Shown: one piece after another, positions 36,131-45,824 of the stretch | Layout of the letters: every line of letters starts with the position of its first letter | How positions within the stretch are numbered: position 1 is the stretch's first letter | Assembly: GCF_030372105.1 (NCBI RefSeq) | Contig: NZ_JAUDBQ010000004.1 | Coordinates: 62,001-126,000 of the forward strand | Length of the DNA: 64,000 nucleotides | Reading direction: 5' to 3' | Source of the DNA: Cellulomonas cellasea | Lineage (GTDB): Bacteria; Actinomycetota; Actinomycetes; Actinomycetales; Cellulomonadaceae | Translations under genes and position numbers: made by a program | The notes under the pieces: model-generated | Seen by the model: the letters and a program-made list of their open reading frames with translations, nothing else | Database searches by the model: none | Told to the model about the DNA's origin: nothing

Positions 36131-36670
36131 ATGGGGCATCGCGCAGGTCAGGTCGGCGACGCGGTGGTGGTCGGCATCGTCGGTGTGCTCTGGTACGCGC
36201 TGCCCGACGTCGTGGAGTCCCGTCGCGCCCGCGCGCTGCTCAAGGCCGCGCTCCTCGTCGGCGGGGGCGCCTACGCCTGGTGGCGTGAGGAGTCCGTGGC
36301 CGCATCGGAGGCTGCCGCGTCCGATGGGGCCGATGTCCGGGAGGCGCCGCAGGCCCTGCGCGCCGCCCCCAGCCCCGGCTCGATCGCCGCGCACGTCGCC
36401 GGCGGGCCCGCGGTGAGCCCTGCGGCCCTCGGCCTGCCGGTGGACGCCGACGGGCGGTTCCTGACCGGCTCCGACAGGTCGGCGCTGCGTTACGCGGCAG
36501 CCGCCGCGGGCATCATCGTGCCGGTGCTCGTCGAGAGCGCGGTGCACCGATGCGGGGTGGGGCTGGCCGCGCGCGGAGTCCGCGCGCCGCACACCCGCGT
36601 CGCCCTGGTCATGGGCCCGCTGGGCGCCGTGGCGACCTCCCTCGCCCAGGCGCGACGCGCCAGGCCGTGA
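36131..36670 (+). CDS. Membrane protein of unknown function
   Basis: 179 residues. A hydrophobic N-terminal helix (AVVVGIVGVLWYALPDVVES), an Ala/Glu/Pro-rich middle, and two hydrophobic stretches (ALRYAAAAAGIIVPVLVESA and VALVMGPLGAVATSLAQ). Only the repeating pattern of helix-linker-helix is evident; no family is recognised. The ATG at 36131 has GGGGGAG just upstream; an in-frame ATG at 36080 is less well supported. It sits between the chemoreceptor and a stress protein, with no coupling to either. Confidence 0.55.
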   Translation: MGHRAGQVGDAVVVGIVGVLWYALPDVVESRRARALLKAALLVGGGAYAWWREESVAASEAAASDGADVREAPQALRAAPSPGSIAAHVAGGPAVSPAALGLPVDADGRFLTGSDRSALRYAAAAAGIIVPVLVESAVHRCGVGLAARGVRAPHTRVALVMGPLGAVATSLAQARRARP

Positions 36671-36681
36671 GCTAGCGGGCC

Positions 36682-37599
36682 TCAGGCCGGGCTGCCCGCC
36701 GCATGACGTGTGGGGTCCATCGACTCCCGCAGGACCAGCACGGGGCAGGACGCGTGCCGCAGCACTGCGCGGCTGACAGCGCCCAGCAGCGCCCCGCGCA
36801 CCGGGCCCAGGCCGCGGCAGCCGACCACCAGCAGCGCGGCGTCACGGCCCAATTCCACGAGCGAGCGCGCGGGACGGTCCTCCATGAGGGTCAGCCGCAC
36901 CTCGAGGCCCGGCTGCTCTGCGCGGATGAGCGTGGCGACGGCCCGTGCGCCGTCATGCGCGGGATCGTCCGGGTCCGCGAGCCGGGGCGCCGCGCCACGA
37001 CGTGGCCGAGGGGCGTCGCCCGTCGAGGGGCGCGCATGGGCGAGCAGCAGCGGGACGCCGCGCCGCACGGCCGCCGACGCGGCGGTGCGGGCCGCCGCCA
37101 CTGACGCCGGCGAGCCGTCGACGCCCACGACCACCGGCGTCCACACGTCCGACGCCGCCGCGCCCTGGGTGGGGACCACCGCCACCGGGCAGTGCGCATA
37201 CCGCACGAGGTGGGCGCTGACCGAGCTCGGGCCGGGGCCGCCCCACCGCGCCCGGGCGCCGACTACCAGGAGTCGCGCGTCGTGGCTGAGCGCGCACAGG
37301 GACGCCAGCATCGGGCCGCGCACCAGGCGTGTGGAGACGCTGAGGCCGGGATGCAGCAGCCTCAGCTCGGAGCGGGCCTGGGCAAGGTAGTCGGCGGTGT
37401 CGTCGTCGGGGAGATAGGCCGCCATCGCGCCGGGCCAGCACGCGAAGGCCCAGGCCGAGGACCGGTGCGGGGCCAGGGGCGCCCGCGCGAGGACGACCGG
37501 CGCGCCGAGGCGCAGCGCCTCCTCCACGCCGAAGGCGAGCGTGCCCGCGCTGTGCGGCGAGCCGTCGAGCGCGATGACGACAGGGCCCTCGGAGAACAT
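36682..37599 (-). CDS. Universal stress protein, tandem UspA domains
   Basis: 305 residues, two UspA domains. The second has the full ATP-binding pattern (VVGCRGLGPVRGALLGAVSR followed by HASCPVLVLRE); the first (VVGARARWGGPGPSSVSAHL, AHCPVAVVPTQ) is looser. Typical of actinobacterial double-domain Usp proteins induced under hypoxia or stress. The start is put at ATG 37599 because GAGGTGA is correctly spaced upstream; a GTG nine bases earlier is also in frame. Convergent with the membrane protein at 36131. Confidence 0.9.
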   Translation of the reverse strand: MFSEGPVVIALDGSPHSAGTLAFGVEEALRLGAPVVLARAPLAPHRSSAWAFACWPGAMAAYLPDDDTADYLAQARSELRLLHPGLSVSTRLVRGPMLASLCALSHDARLLVVGARARWGGPGPSSVSAHLVRYAHCPVAVVPTQGAAASDVWTPVVVGVDGSPASVAAARTAASAAVRRGVPLLLAHARPSTGDAPRPRRGAAPRLADPDDPAHDGARAVATLIRAEQPGLEVRLTLMEDRPARSLVELGRDAALLVVGCRGLGPVRGALLGAVSRAVLRHASCPVLVLRESMDPTRHAAGSPA

Positions 37600-37695
37600 G
37601 ACCATCACCTCATTGGGACGAACACTGAGGTCAGCGTACGGATCCGGCGCGCAGTCGCCACCGGGTCGAAGGTCCTGGGGGTGAGTGGCCTGGGG

Positions 37696-39228
37696 TCAGG
37701 GCACGCAGGTGACGTTGTTGGGCGAGCCCGGCTGGGCTTCCACCAGGCGGGCGGCGCGCTCGCGGCCGAGGTTCCACTCCGCGGGGCTGTGCGCCGGGTC
37801 GACGCGCCGCCCGGCGAGCAGGCACGACGCCCATGGCTCGTCGAGGGCCGCCATCGCGGGCACCGCGTCGGCCGACAGCCCTTGCAGGTACCTGACGTCC
37901 AGCGGCTGCGCCTCCGGGCCCGCGGCCATGTTGTGCCGGACGATCTGCGCATCGGGGTTCACCAGGGCCAGGCCGAGCATCGCGACGGCGGCGACCTGCA
38001 CCACCGCGCGCGGCAGCCAGTCAGCCCGCCACCGCACGCCCGCGACCAGCACGAGGACCAGCACCGCGGCCATCACGAGCTCGACCACCACCACGAAGAT
38101 CCGCAGCCTGGTCAGGCCGAACGCGTCGACGTACAGGTCCATGCGGCGCAGCGCCGAGGCGACGACGCCGAGGGCCCCGAGGCAGAGCACCCCCAGCCCG
38201 GCCCGGGTCATGAGCCGGTCGCGGGCCGTCTCCCGGGGCGCCCGCCATGCGCCGAGCGCCACGACGGCGAGGGTCAACGCGGTCACGGCCATGAGTTGGG
38301 CGAAGCCCTCGCGGGCGTACTCGGCGTACGTGAGCCCGGCGGTCTCGAGCACGTGCCGGTGGCCGCCGAGCAGGGCGCCGACCTGCACGAGCACGAAGGA
38401 CAACACCAGCGCGTCCAAGGCGAGCACGGGCAGCAGCCACTCGCCGCGCCGAGCCGCGCGGGCCTGCGGCAACGCGGCCGCCGACCACGGCGGGGGAGCG
38501 AGGGCCAGATGGGCCAGCGATGCGGCGACCGCGGCCAGCAGAGCGCCCACCACGAGCCGCGCGGGCAGCGACGACAGCTCCACCTGGGGCAGGTAGCTCG
38601 CGAAGACCCGGTCGGCGCTCGCGAAGAGGCCGCCGAAGACCAGGAGCAGGACGACAGTGGCGCCGATGCTGCGCGCCGCCACGCCGAGCTGCCCGCGGCG
38701 GCCCTCGCCGAGAGCCCGGGCGCCACGGGCGAGCCACGGCAGTGAGCGCGCCATCCCGGCGGCCCAGCTCACAGGGCCGAGGACCACGGCGGGCGCCGAG
38801 CGCGCCGACGTCACCGCCACGGCTCCCGCCCAGCCGGCGGCGAGCGCGCACAGCCCCGCCACCCATCCCGCGTCGCGCACCGCGACCACGGCCAGCAGCG
38901 CGATCGACAGGGCGGCCGTGGTGAGGTCGGCGAACGAGCGTCGACGGATGAGCGTCGGGAGCGCGACCGCCCACAGCGCCAGGCCCATCACAGCGACCCC
39001 CAGCCCGGGGCGGTGCCCCACCAGCACGGCGCCCCCGAGCAGCCCCACGATCGCGCAGGCCGCCAGCGCCCGCACGGACGCCGTGCGGGGACCCGCCGCC
39101 CAGAACTCGCGCAACGGCGCCGCTAGGGCACGCGGCAGTGTGAAGGTGGGGACGGGACCCGGCATCGCCGCACCGGAGCCGCCAGGGATGGGCGTCGGAC
39201 CCGACGCTGGGGCGCTCAGCTCGCTCAT
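37696..39228 (-). CDS. DUF4173/DUF4153 membrane protein
   Basis: 510 residues with a proline-rich N-terminus and about 12 membrane helices. Features I associate with DUF4173 are LLVFGGLFASADRVFASYLP, GLTYAEYAREGFAQLMAVTA and the C-terminal VRYLQGLSADAVPAMAALDE. Function unknown; the gene often lies near two-component or regulatory genes. TAGCGT ends seven bases before the ATG, so it is probably leaderless. The C-terminal soluble part with a cysteine (PWASCLLAGRRVD) is outside the last helix. Confidence 0.8.
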   Translation of the reverse strand: MSELSAPASGPTPIPGGSGAAMPGPVPTFTLPRALAAPLREFWAAGPRTASVRALAACAIVGLLGGAVLVGHRPGLGVAVMGLALWAVALPTLIRRRSFADLTTAALSIALLAVVAVRDAGWVAGLCALAAGWAGAVAVTSARSAPAVVLGPVSWAAGMARSLPWLARGARALGEGRRGQLGVAARSIGATVVLLLVFGGLFASADRVFASYLPQVELSSLPARLVVGALLAAVAASLAHLALAPPPWSAAALPQARAARRGEWLLPVLALDALVLSFVLVQVGALLGGHRHVLETAGLTYAEYAREGFAQLMAVTALTLAVVALGAWRAPRETARDRLMTRAGLGVLCLGALGVVASALRRMDLYVDAFGLTRLRIFVVVVELVMAAVLVLVLVAGVRWRADWLPRAVVQVAAVAMLGLALVNPDAQIVRHNMAAGPEAQPLDVRYLQGLSADAVPAMAALDEPWASCLLAGRRVDPAHSPAEWNLGRERAARLVEAQPGSPNNVTCVP

Positions 39229-39374
39229 AGGGTTGACGCTAGGCAGCGCGGCCCACTCGCGTCCGGCGGCCTGGTGGGAGCCGCGGGCGGTTCATGTGCA
39301 GGAGTGCGGCCGCTCGTGACGAACCGGTGCGCACCGTGGAGGAACCGGGGCTGAAGAGTGCGGCGCCGAATGGG

Positions 39375-39415
39375 CGTCACACCCTGCCAGCACATCGGGC
39401 TCGCAGGGTGTGACG
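39375..39415 (-). terminator. Hairpin terminator of the sigma-factor operon
   Basis: A perfect 13-base-pair stem (39375-39387 with 39403-39415) and a 15-base loop begin ten bases after the stop of the 39425-40552 gene on the minus strand. The rest of 39229-39374 holds no gene that I can support. Confidence 0.75.
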
Positions 39416-39424
39416 ACCGAGGGG

Positions 39425-40552
39425 TCAGCTGGCGGGCGGGTAGTCGGGCGCCCGGGCGACCCGCGGATCGTCGAGCTCGACCAACTCGACGCTCGCCGCC
39501 GCGGCCACGAGCGTCTCGAGGGAGACCGCTCCGCTCAGCTCATACGTGACGCCCTCGCTGTGCCAACGGAGCCAGCCACCGGTGTCGCTGGCCGGGTCGC
39601 CACCCCACGGGGAGAACGCGCCCCGGGCTCCGTCGATGTCCACGAAGCGCACGGCCTCAGCCCACGCCGACGCGACGACTTCCACCGGCTCGGCCCACGC
39701 GGTGCTCGCCTCGAGGCGAATCCCCGCGTTCGGCGCGGGCACGAGGCCGCCGGCGTCCTCGACCAGCGTGTCGGTCTCCCCGTAGTTGGCCCACCACGTC
39801 CGACTCGTCCGGGACGCGGGCTGGGTGTTGATCGCCGCGCGCTCCAAGCCCGCGGGGACGCTGCTCGCGTCCAAGGTTCCCGACGGCGCGAAGCGCAGCC
39901 CGTCGATCACCTCGATCAACACCGTCTGGCTCATCCCACTGCCCGAGGCCATCCAGGTCGTGCCGTCCTCGGCGGGCCACGCGACGATCATCCCGCCGCC
40001 CTCGAAGGCGCGCAGCCGAGCCTGGGCGCCGCGGACCTGGACGTCGTGGAGCTCGTCGGCGACGCCCGGGAACGGGTCGGCGACGTCCGCCCACACAGTG
40101 ATCCCCTGCACCGGGGCCTCGGCGAACAGGACGGCCACCGGCACCGAGGGCACGCACGCGGACTCGTTGAGGTGCACGCCGATGCTGGCCAGGGACAAGG
40201 ACGCGTCGCCGATCAGGCTCGCGGAGCCGGCCACATCCGGCAAGGCGGCCCAGTCGGAGCGGTCGACCCAGTCGGCCCATCCGATGTTGCAGGCTCCCGC
40301 GTCCGCGGCGCGTGCCGGCGCCACACCCAGGGCGAGCGCGATCGGCATGGTGTTCCCGGTGGGGCCCTCGTTTCCTTGGGGAATGACCACGCCGCCCACG
40401 GCGAAGACCGCCACGGCGAGCATGGTCCCCCCGGCGAGGCGGGCCCGCCGTGCGCGACGCAGGCCCTGTGCGCGCCGGCTGACGCGGGCGAGGTCAGGCT
40501 CCGGCGTCGGGATCTCGACATCGGCGAGGTGGCTCAGAAGGTCGCGGGTCAT
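39425..40552 (-). CDS. Membrane-anchored protein paired with an ECF sigma factor
   Basis: 375 residues. A short cytoplasmic N-terminus of about 40 residues (MTRDLLSHLADVEIPTPEPD, then basic RRAQGLRRARRARL), one membrane helix at about 41-58, and a large extracytoplasmic domain with three cysteines. Its ATG overlaps the sigma-factor stop by four bases. Position and topology suggest an anti-sigma factor, but the zinc-binding HxxxCxxC motif is absent. It resembles the type seen after SigE-like ECF factors of actinobacteria. Extracytoplasmic sequence is unknown to me. Confidence 0.65.
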   Translation of the reverse strand: MTRDLLSHLADVEIPTPEPDLARVSRRAQGLRRARRARLAGGTMLAVAVFAVGGVVIPQGNEGPTGNTMPIALALGVAPARAADAGACNIGWADWVDRSDWAALPDVAGSASLIGDASLSLASIGVHLNESACVPSVPVAVLFAEAPVQGITVWADVADPFPGVADELHDVQVRGAQARLRAFEGGGMIVAWPAEDGTTWMASGSGMSQTVLIEVIDGLRFAPSGTLDASSVPAGLERAAINTQPASRTSRTWWANYGETDTLVEDAGGLVPAPNAGIRLEASTAWAEPVEVVASAWAEAVRFVDIDGARGAFSPWGGDPASDTGGWLRWHSEGVTYELSGAVSLETLVAAAASVELVELDDPRVARAPDYPPAS

Positions 40553-41073
40553 CGGGGTTCTCCGTTCAGGGCAGGGCCGAGCCTGGCGGCGAGCTGCCGG
40601 CGGGCGGTGGACAGGGTCGCCGCGACGGTGCCGCGGTGGACGTTCATGACGTCGGCGATCTCGGCCTCGGGCAGGTCGGCCACGTAGCGCAGGGCCACGG
40701 CGGTCCGGGCGCGCGGGGGCAGCGCTGCGACGGCACGCCAGAGCGTGTCGTCAGGCGCGACCGGCGCGGGGACGTCCTCGAGACGCTGGCGCTCCACATA
40801 CCGCCGTTCGAGCCGCGCCCGACGCCACGTGCGACGCACCTCGTTGAGCGCCACGGTGTAGACCCACGCTCCCGGCGATTCCATCCGCCCCACCCGGTCC
40901 CAGGACGCGAGGGCCCGCGCGAACGCCTCCGCCGCCGCCTCCTCGCCCAGCCCGACGTCGCCGGTGGCCAGCGCCAGCGCACGGCAGACGCGCGGCAGCT
41001 CCGCCTGGTACCACAGGGGGAAGTCCAGCGGCGGTGGGCCGCCCGGTGGAGGCCCATGCTGTGAAGTCGTCAT
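40549..41073 (-). CDS. ECF-type RNA polymerase sigma factor
   Basis: 174 residues. Region 2 includes GLGEEAAAEAFARALASWDR and region 4 ends with the helix-turn-helix PEAEIADVMNVHRGTVAATL. The ATG at 41073 is chosen as it begins just before region 2; longer in-frame readings upstream are low-complexity. The stop overlaps the next gene (ATGA), a probable membrane partner, so both are made together. The stimulus is not evident. A divergent acetyltransferase starts 95 bases away. Confidence 0.88.
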   Translation of the reverse strand: MTTSQHGPPPGGPPPLDFPLWYQAELPRVCRALALATGDVGLGEEAAAEAFARALASWDRVGRMESPGAWVYTVALNEVRRTWRRARLERRYVERQRLEDVPAPVAPDDTLWRAVAALPPRARTAVALRYVADLPEAEIADVMNVHRGTVAATLSTARRQLAARLGPALNGEPR

Positions 41074-41168
41074 ACCCCTCCAAGTCGTGAGGGTCCCAGG
41101 ATGTTGAGTCCGGCCCTCGGCAGGTCTCAGCGGGGGCGCGTGTCGGCGGCCGGTGCTGAGATCGACCC

Positions 41169-41744
41169 ATGGCCTGGGATGTGCGGCCCGTGACGCCGGA
41201 CCGGTTCGAGGACTTCGCGGACATCGTGAACCCGAACCGTCGCGCGGACGCGTGCTGGTGCCTGTCGCATCGGCTGCGCGCGCAGGAGATCGAGTCGTTG
41301 GGCCAGGGCAGTCGCGAGCAGGCGATGCGCAGGCTCTGCGAGCGGGAGGACCCGCCCGGGGTCGTCGCCTACCTCGACGGGACGCCCGTGGGCTGGTGCC
41401 ACATCTCACCGCGCGGCGAGAACTCGCGGCTGGCGCGCTCGCGGGTCATCCGCCCCGTCGACGACGTGCCGGTGTGGAGCATCGTGTGCGTGGTCGTGCG
41501 CGGCGGGCATCGCCGGCAGGGCGTCACCAGGCCGCTGATCGAGGGCGCCGTGGAATACGCGGGGTCCCGGGGCGCGCCGGCCGTCGAGGCGTATCCCGTG
41601 GACCCGCCCGGCCGGATGGACACCACGATGGCGTTCGTCGGCACGCGGTCGATGTTCGAGGCCGCGGGCTTCCAGGTGATCGGCACAACAGACGCGCTCG
41701 CGAGCAAGATGCCCCGCATCGTCATGCGCCGCAGACTCGTGTGA
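41169..41744 (+). CDS. GNAT family N-acetyltransferase
   Basis: 191 residues. The acetyl-CoA-binding motif A is VVRGGHRRQGVTRPLIEGAV near residue 112. The N-terminal part has an unusual CWCLSHR and later GWCHISPRGE, as in a subgroup of actinobacterial GNATs. Substrate unknown. ATG at 41169; divergent from the sigma-factor operon. The YihY gene follows 38 bases on in another frame and may share its transcript. Confidence 0.85.
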   Translation: MAWDVRPVTPDRFEDFADIVNPNRRADACWCLSHRLRAQEIESLGQGSREQAMRRLCEREDPPGVVAYLDGTPVGWCHISPRGENSRLARSRVIRPVDDVPVWSIVCVVVRGGHRRQGVTRPLIEGAVEYAGSRGAPAVEAYPVDPPGRMDTTMAFVGTRSMFEAAGFQVIGTTDALASKMPRIVMRRRLV

Positions 41745-41782
41745 TCAGGACGAGCACGTGGGGTTCAGCACCGAGGAGGACC

Positions 41783-42781
41783 ATGACCAAGGCACACGCG
41801 AGCTCGTGGAAGCACGTCGCCGGCTCCACGCTGAGGCAGTTCTCCCGCGACCAGTGCCAAGACGCGGCAGCGGCCTTGACGTACTACGCGGTCCTCGCGT
41901 CGGCGCCCGCGCTGCTGGCACTGGTGTCGCTGCTGGGATTGGTCGGCGACAGTGAGGCCATCGTCGAGGACGTGCTCGGGATCGCGTCGTCGGTCGTGCC
42001 CGCGGAGGCCATGGAGACGATCGAGCCGCTGATCCACCAGGTCGCCGGATCGGGCGACTCGGCGGGGCTCGCGCTGATCGTCGGCGTGGTCCTCGCGCTG
42101 TGGTCGGCCTCCGGCTACGTCGGCGCCTTCGGGCGGGCGATGAACCGCGTGTACGGGGTCGAGGAGGGCAGGCCGATCTGGAAGCTGCGCCCGGTGATGC
42201 TGCTGGTGACGGCCGCCGTCGTGGTGATGGCCGCGCTGGTGGCCGCCGCCCTGGTGCTGTCCGGGCCGGTCGCGTCCACCATCGGCGAGGCCTTGGGCCT
42301 GGGCTCGGCGGCGCTCACCGCATGGAACATCGCGAAGTGGCCGGTGGCGCTCGCGCTCGTCGTCGTGATCGTCGCGCTGCTGTACTACGCCACGCCGAAC
42401 GTGCGCCAGCCGAGGTTCCGATGGATCAGCGTCGGGGCGGTCGTCGCGATCCTCGTGTGGATCGTCGCCTCGGTCGGCTTCGCCTTCTACGTGGGCTCCT
42501 TCGGCTCATACGACGCGACCTATGGCGCCCTCGGCGGCGTCATCGTCTTCCTGCTGTGGCTGTGGATCACGAACCTCGCACTGCTGTTCGGGGCAGAACT
42601 CGACGCCGAGATGGAGCGGGGCCGCGAGCTCCAAGCCGGGATCGCCGCCGAGGAGGCGCTGCAACTGCCCCCGCGGGACACGCGCGCCAGCGAGAAGCGG
42701 GAGGGCAAACACCAGGCGGACGTCGCGCGGGGACGCGAGATCCGACTGGCAGCGGGGACCGGCGCCGACAGCGGGCGCTGA
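41783..42781 (+). CDS. YihY/BrkB family inner membrane protein
   Basis: 332 residues with about six membrane helices. Family landmarks are DQCQDAAAALTYYAVLASAP at the start, LWSASGYVGAFGRAMNRVYG and, near the end, GGVIVFLLWLWITNLALLFG. Old names RNase BN and BrkB are not supported functions. The charged C-terminal tail (about 60 residues) is cytoplasmic. GAGGAGGACC precedes the ATG at 41783, a strong ribosome site, and rejects the longer in-frame start at 41153, which overlaps the acetyltransferase. Confidence 0.92.
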   Translation: MTKAHASSWKHVAGSTLRQFSRDQCQDAAAALTYYAVLASAPALLALVSLLGLVGDSEAIVEDVLGIASSVVPAEAMETIEPLIHQVAGSGDSAGLALIVGVVLALWSASGYVGAFGRAMNRVYGVEEGRPIWKLRPVMLLVTAAVVVMAALVAAALVLSGPVASTIGEALGLGSAALTAWNIAKWPVALALVVVIVALLYYATPNVRQPRFRWISVGAVVAILVWIVASVGFAFYVGSFGSYDATYGALGGVIVFLLWLWITNLALLFGAELDAEMERGRELQAGIAAEEALQLPPRDTRASEKREGKHQADVARGREIRLAAGTGADSGR

Positions 42782-42790
42782 CGGGTTGGC

Positions 42791-43522
42791 TCAGCCGACC
42801 GAGTCACGCAACCGCCCGAGCGCGTCGGTGGCCACCAGGAACCCGACGACGCCGAGGGTCCACGCGAGCACGTCGCCGCCGCGGCGCTCGAACCACTTGT
42901 TGAGCCGCGCCAGCGGGCGCTCCACCGGCGCCGCGAGCACCAACCGCAGCGCCAGCAACGTCAGCGCCGGCGCCACCATCACCACCCCATACCCGGCGAG
43001 CACGACGGCGCCCGGCACGAGGCCGACCCCGTTGACGGCGAGCAAGCCGATCGCGCCGAGGTACGGCGCCATCGTCGCCACCTCGACGGCCCCCGCGCCC
43101 ACAGCCGCGAGCGCGGCGGCGCCCGCGTCGGCGTCGGGGCCGACCAGGCTCGCGCGCCACCGCTGCCAGCGGCTCTGCCTCCCGGACATCTCCCGCCGCT
43201 CGCGCCGCCAGCGGCCGATCGGGCCGTCGAACAGGAAGCTCGCCAGGAACAACAGCACGCCGATGGCGAGTTGGACCCAGTCCAGCACCGGGCCGTCGGG
43301 CGTCGCGAGCTGCTCGGCCACGACGCCCACGCCAGCGAGCAGGGCCGCGCCGAGCAGCCAGTAGAAGGCGGCGATCGTCGCGAGGTAGACCAGGACCACC
43401 CGCGTCCGGAAGCGCGGCTGCGCCAGCATCCACACCGGCAGCCCGAGCGTCCCCAGGCTCAGGCTGTCCACCAGCGCGAGGCCGGCCAAGATGGCGAGCA
43501 GGGTCGGAGTCAGCGCGTCCAC
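42791..43522 (-). CDS. GAP family membrane protein (Sap-like)
   Basis: 243 residues from GTG 43522. Six membrane helices, with the family start TPTLLAILAGLALVDSLSLG and GGDVLAWTLGVVGFLVATDA at the end. Related to the GAP/Sap (sulfolipid-1-addressing) proteins of mycobacteria, thought to move lipids or peptidolipids across the membrane. The frame extends to 43642 without homology. Convergent with YihY, nine bases apart. Confidence 0.8.
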   Translation of the reverse strand: MDALTPTLLAILAGLALVDSLSLGTLGLPVWMLAQPRFRTRVVLVYLATIAAFYWLLGAALLAGVGVVAEQLATPDGPVLDWVQLAIGVLLFLASFLFDGPIGRWRRERREMSGRQSRWQRWRASLVGPDADAGAAALAAVGAGAVEVATMAPYLGAIGLLAVNGVGLVPGAVVLAGYGVVMVAPALTLLALRLVLAAPVERPLARLNKWFERRGGDVLAWTLGVVGFLVATDALGRLRDSVG

Positions 43523-43722
43523 ATGGCCCCCAGCAGTGTCGCGGGCGCCCCTCGCACCGCGTGCGCGACACGGTAGGGGAGCGCCTGGGGCGCGGTCACC
43601 ACCTCCGCCACGTGGTGGACAGCCCGACGCGGGGATGGGCACTGGGCGGGGCGGGCCCGTCGCCCCTACGATCGCGACGTCGGCAGTCCGCGCGGCTCGG
43701 CCCGGTGAGGGGGCGCACGACC

Positions 43723-44091
43723 ATGTCCCAGAACATCGACGTCGTCACCACGTACCTGGACGGGTTCCGGAAGAACGACCACGCGCAGATCCTCGGCTGC
43801 CTCACCGACGACATCGAGTGGACCGTCTTCGGCGCCTTCCACCTCGTCGGCAAAGAGGCGTACGACCAGGCCATCGACGGCGCCCCCACGTTCATCGACC
43901 CTCCTGAGCTGGAGGTCGTGCGCATGGTCGAACAGGGGGACGTCGTCATGGCGGAGCTCCTCGGCGTCGCGCGGCTCGCCGCCGGGGGCGAGGTGCGCAT
44001 GTCGATGGCGGAGGTCTTCGTCCTACGGGACGGCAAGATCGCCGAGCGGCGCGCCTGGGTGATCCCGTTGCAGGAGTCCGACCACCGCTGA
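43723..44091 (+). CDS. SnoaL/NTF2-like protein
   Basis: 122 residues. A single cone-shaped NTF2-like domain: VTTYLDGFRKNDHAQILGCL, DDIEWTVFGAFHLVGKEAYD and EVFVLRDGKIAERRAWVIP are the typical helix and curved-strand segments. Members bind or isomerise small molecules; this one has no diagnostic residues. Divergent from the GAP gene (200-base gap with no other feature seen) and convergent with the chemoreceptor, twelve bases apart. Confidence 0.85.
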   Translation: MSQNIDVVTTYLDGFRKNDHAQILGCLTDDIEWTVFGAFHLVGKEAYDQAIDGAPTFIDPPELEVVRMVEQGDVVMAELLGVARLAAGGEVRMSMAEVFVLRDGKIAERRAWVIPLQESDHR

Positions 44092-44103
44092 GCGGGCCCT
44101 GTC

Positions 44104-45726
44104 TCAGTAGGTGAAGGCGTCCACCCGGGTGCGCAATTCCGCGGACATCCGGGCCAGCTCCTCGACAGCCGCACCCATCTGGCCGGCGATGACGGCCCCC
44201 GCCTCGGCGGTCGTCGCGACGGCCGTGATGTTGGTGGCGATCTCGCCCGACACGGACGCCGCCTCGCCGACCCCCCGCGACATCTCGTTCGTGGTGGCGG
44301 TCTGCTCCTCGACGGCGGAGGCGATCGTGAGCTGGTAGTCGTTGATGTTGGCGATGATCTGCGAGATCTCGCTGATCGCCTCGACGGCGCCCACGGTGTC
44401 GGCCTGGATGGCCTTGACCCGGCGCGCGATGTCCTCGGTGGCCCGCGCGGTCTCGGACGCGAGCTCCTTGACCTCCCCGGCCACGACGGCGAAGCCCTTG
44501 CCCGCCTCGCCAGCGCGCGCCGCCTCGATCGTCGCGTTCAAGGCCAGCAGGTTCGTCTGCTCCGCGATCGACGTGATCACCTTGACCACGTTGCCGATCT
44601 GCTCCGACGACGCCCCCAGCTTCGCGACCCGGTCGTTCGTCGACTCGGCGACCCCCGTCGCCCGCTCGGCCACACGCGCGGCCTCGTTCGCGTTCTGCGC
44701 GATCTCCCGGATGGACGCGCCCATCTGCTGGGATCCCGCGGCCACAGCCTGCACGCTGCGACTGACCTGCTCCGCCGCCGCGGCCACCACGCCCGTCTGC
44801 ACACTTGTCTCCTGCGACCCAGCCGCCACCTGCACGTTCGCCGCCGACAACTCCTCCGCGGAGGCCGCGACCATGTCAGCCGAGCCCGCCACCCCCGAGA
44901 TCAGCCCCCGCAACGAGCCCTGCGCGACGGTGAGCGTCTGCGCCATCCTCCCGAGCTCGTCGCGGCTCGTGACCTCGGCGAGGACCGTCAGGTCGCCTGC
45001 CGCGAGGGCGTCCATCGCGGCGGTCAGGCGCGTCGCGGACCGTCGGACGCCCCGGCCCACCACCTGCGTGGCGGTGATGACCAGCACGGCGCCCGCCAAC
45101 ACCGTGGCCATCATGACGATGCGCGCACGATCCGTCGCCGCATCCGTGTCCGCCACAGCGCGTGCGCTGCGGTCGGCGAGCATGCCGTCGAGGGCTGCCG
45201 TGTCCGCGGTGATGTCGTCGTAGATGGCGTACACGTCTCCAACGATCAACGCGTCGGCCTTGGCCTTCGCGCTCTCCGTGCCGGTCTCGTACAGCGCGAC
45301 GACGGCGTCGTCAGCCACGAAGAACACGTCCCATCGCTCGCTGATGTGGTCGAACACGGCGCGCTCATCGGGGGTCATCACCGCGACGTCGACCTCGGGG
45401 AGGAGCGAGCGCAGCGCCTGCGACGAGTCCACGTACCCCTGGCGGTTCGCAGCGCCCGGGGCCACTGCCTCCTGTGGTCCCAGAGTGCTCGCGTCCCAGG
45501 CATAGGCCGTCTGCCAGCCGGTGACATCGGAGTTGTACCGCGCGATGTCGGCGATCTGGAGCCGCAGGTCGAACAACCGGGTGAGATGGGCTGTCTGGGT
45601 GGCCTGCACGGACCCCGTGACCCACGCCGTGGCGGTGACGCCGATGGCAAGGAGCACGCCCATGGCGCCGATGGCCACGACCTTGCCGCCCAGACCAACA
45701 CCGCGGCGTAGCGCGAGACGTGCCAT
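44104..45726 (-). CDS. Methyl-accepting chemotaxis protein with four-helix-bundle sensor
   Basis: 540 residues. Membrane helix at about 12-33, an outer helical ligand-binding domain (residues 35-190: [20 protein letters not shown] and similar, 4HB type), a second helix at about 200-222, HAMP, and the cytoplasmic signalling hairpin with tip [21 protein letters not shown]-terminus [10 protein letters not shown] has no CheR-binding pentapeptide. Its signalling half is almost the same as in the receptor at 34830 and in the broken copy just upstream, which suggests gene conversion or recent duplication. Ligand unknown. Confidence 0.93.
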   Translation of the reverse strand: MARLALRRGVGLGGKVVAIGAMGVLLAIGVTATAWVTGSVQATQTAHLTRLFDLRLQIADIARYNSDVTGWQTAYAWDASTLGPQEAVAPGAANRQGYVDSSQALRSLLPEVDVAVMTPDERAVFDHISERWDVFFVADDAVVALYETGTESAKAKADALIVGDVYAIYDDITADTAALDGMLADRSARAVADTDAATDRARIVMMATVLAGAVLVITATQVVGRGVRRSATRLTAAMDALAAGDLTVLAEVTSRDELGRMAQTLTVAQGSLRGLISGVAGSADMVAASAEELSAANVQVAAGSQETSVQTGVVAAAAEQVSRSVQAVAAGSQQMGASIREIAQNANEAARVAERATGVAESTNDRVAKLGASSEQIGNVVKVITSIAEQTNLLALNATIEAARAGEAGKGFAVVAGEVKELASETARATEDIARRVKAIQADTVGAVEAISEISQIIANINDYQLTIASAVEEQTATTNEMSRGVGEAASVSGEIATNITAVATTAEAGAVIAGQMGAAVEELARMSAELRTRVDAFTY

Positions 45727-45824
45727 CAGATGACCTCCAGAACCGAAGACGACGGTGAGCTGCGGGCCAGGGCCCTGCTCACCCGATCGGGTCGCCTCAT
45801 GCGGTTCTGACCTGCGGCCACCGT

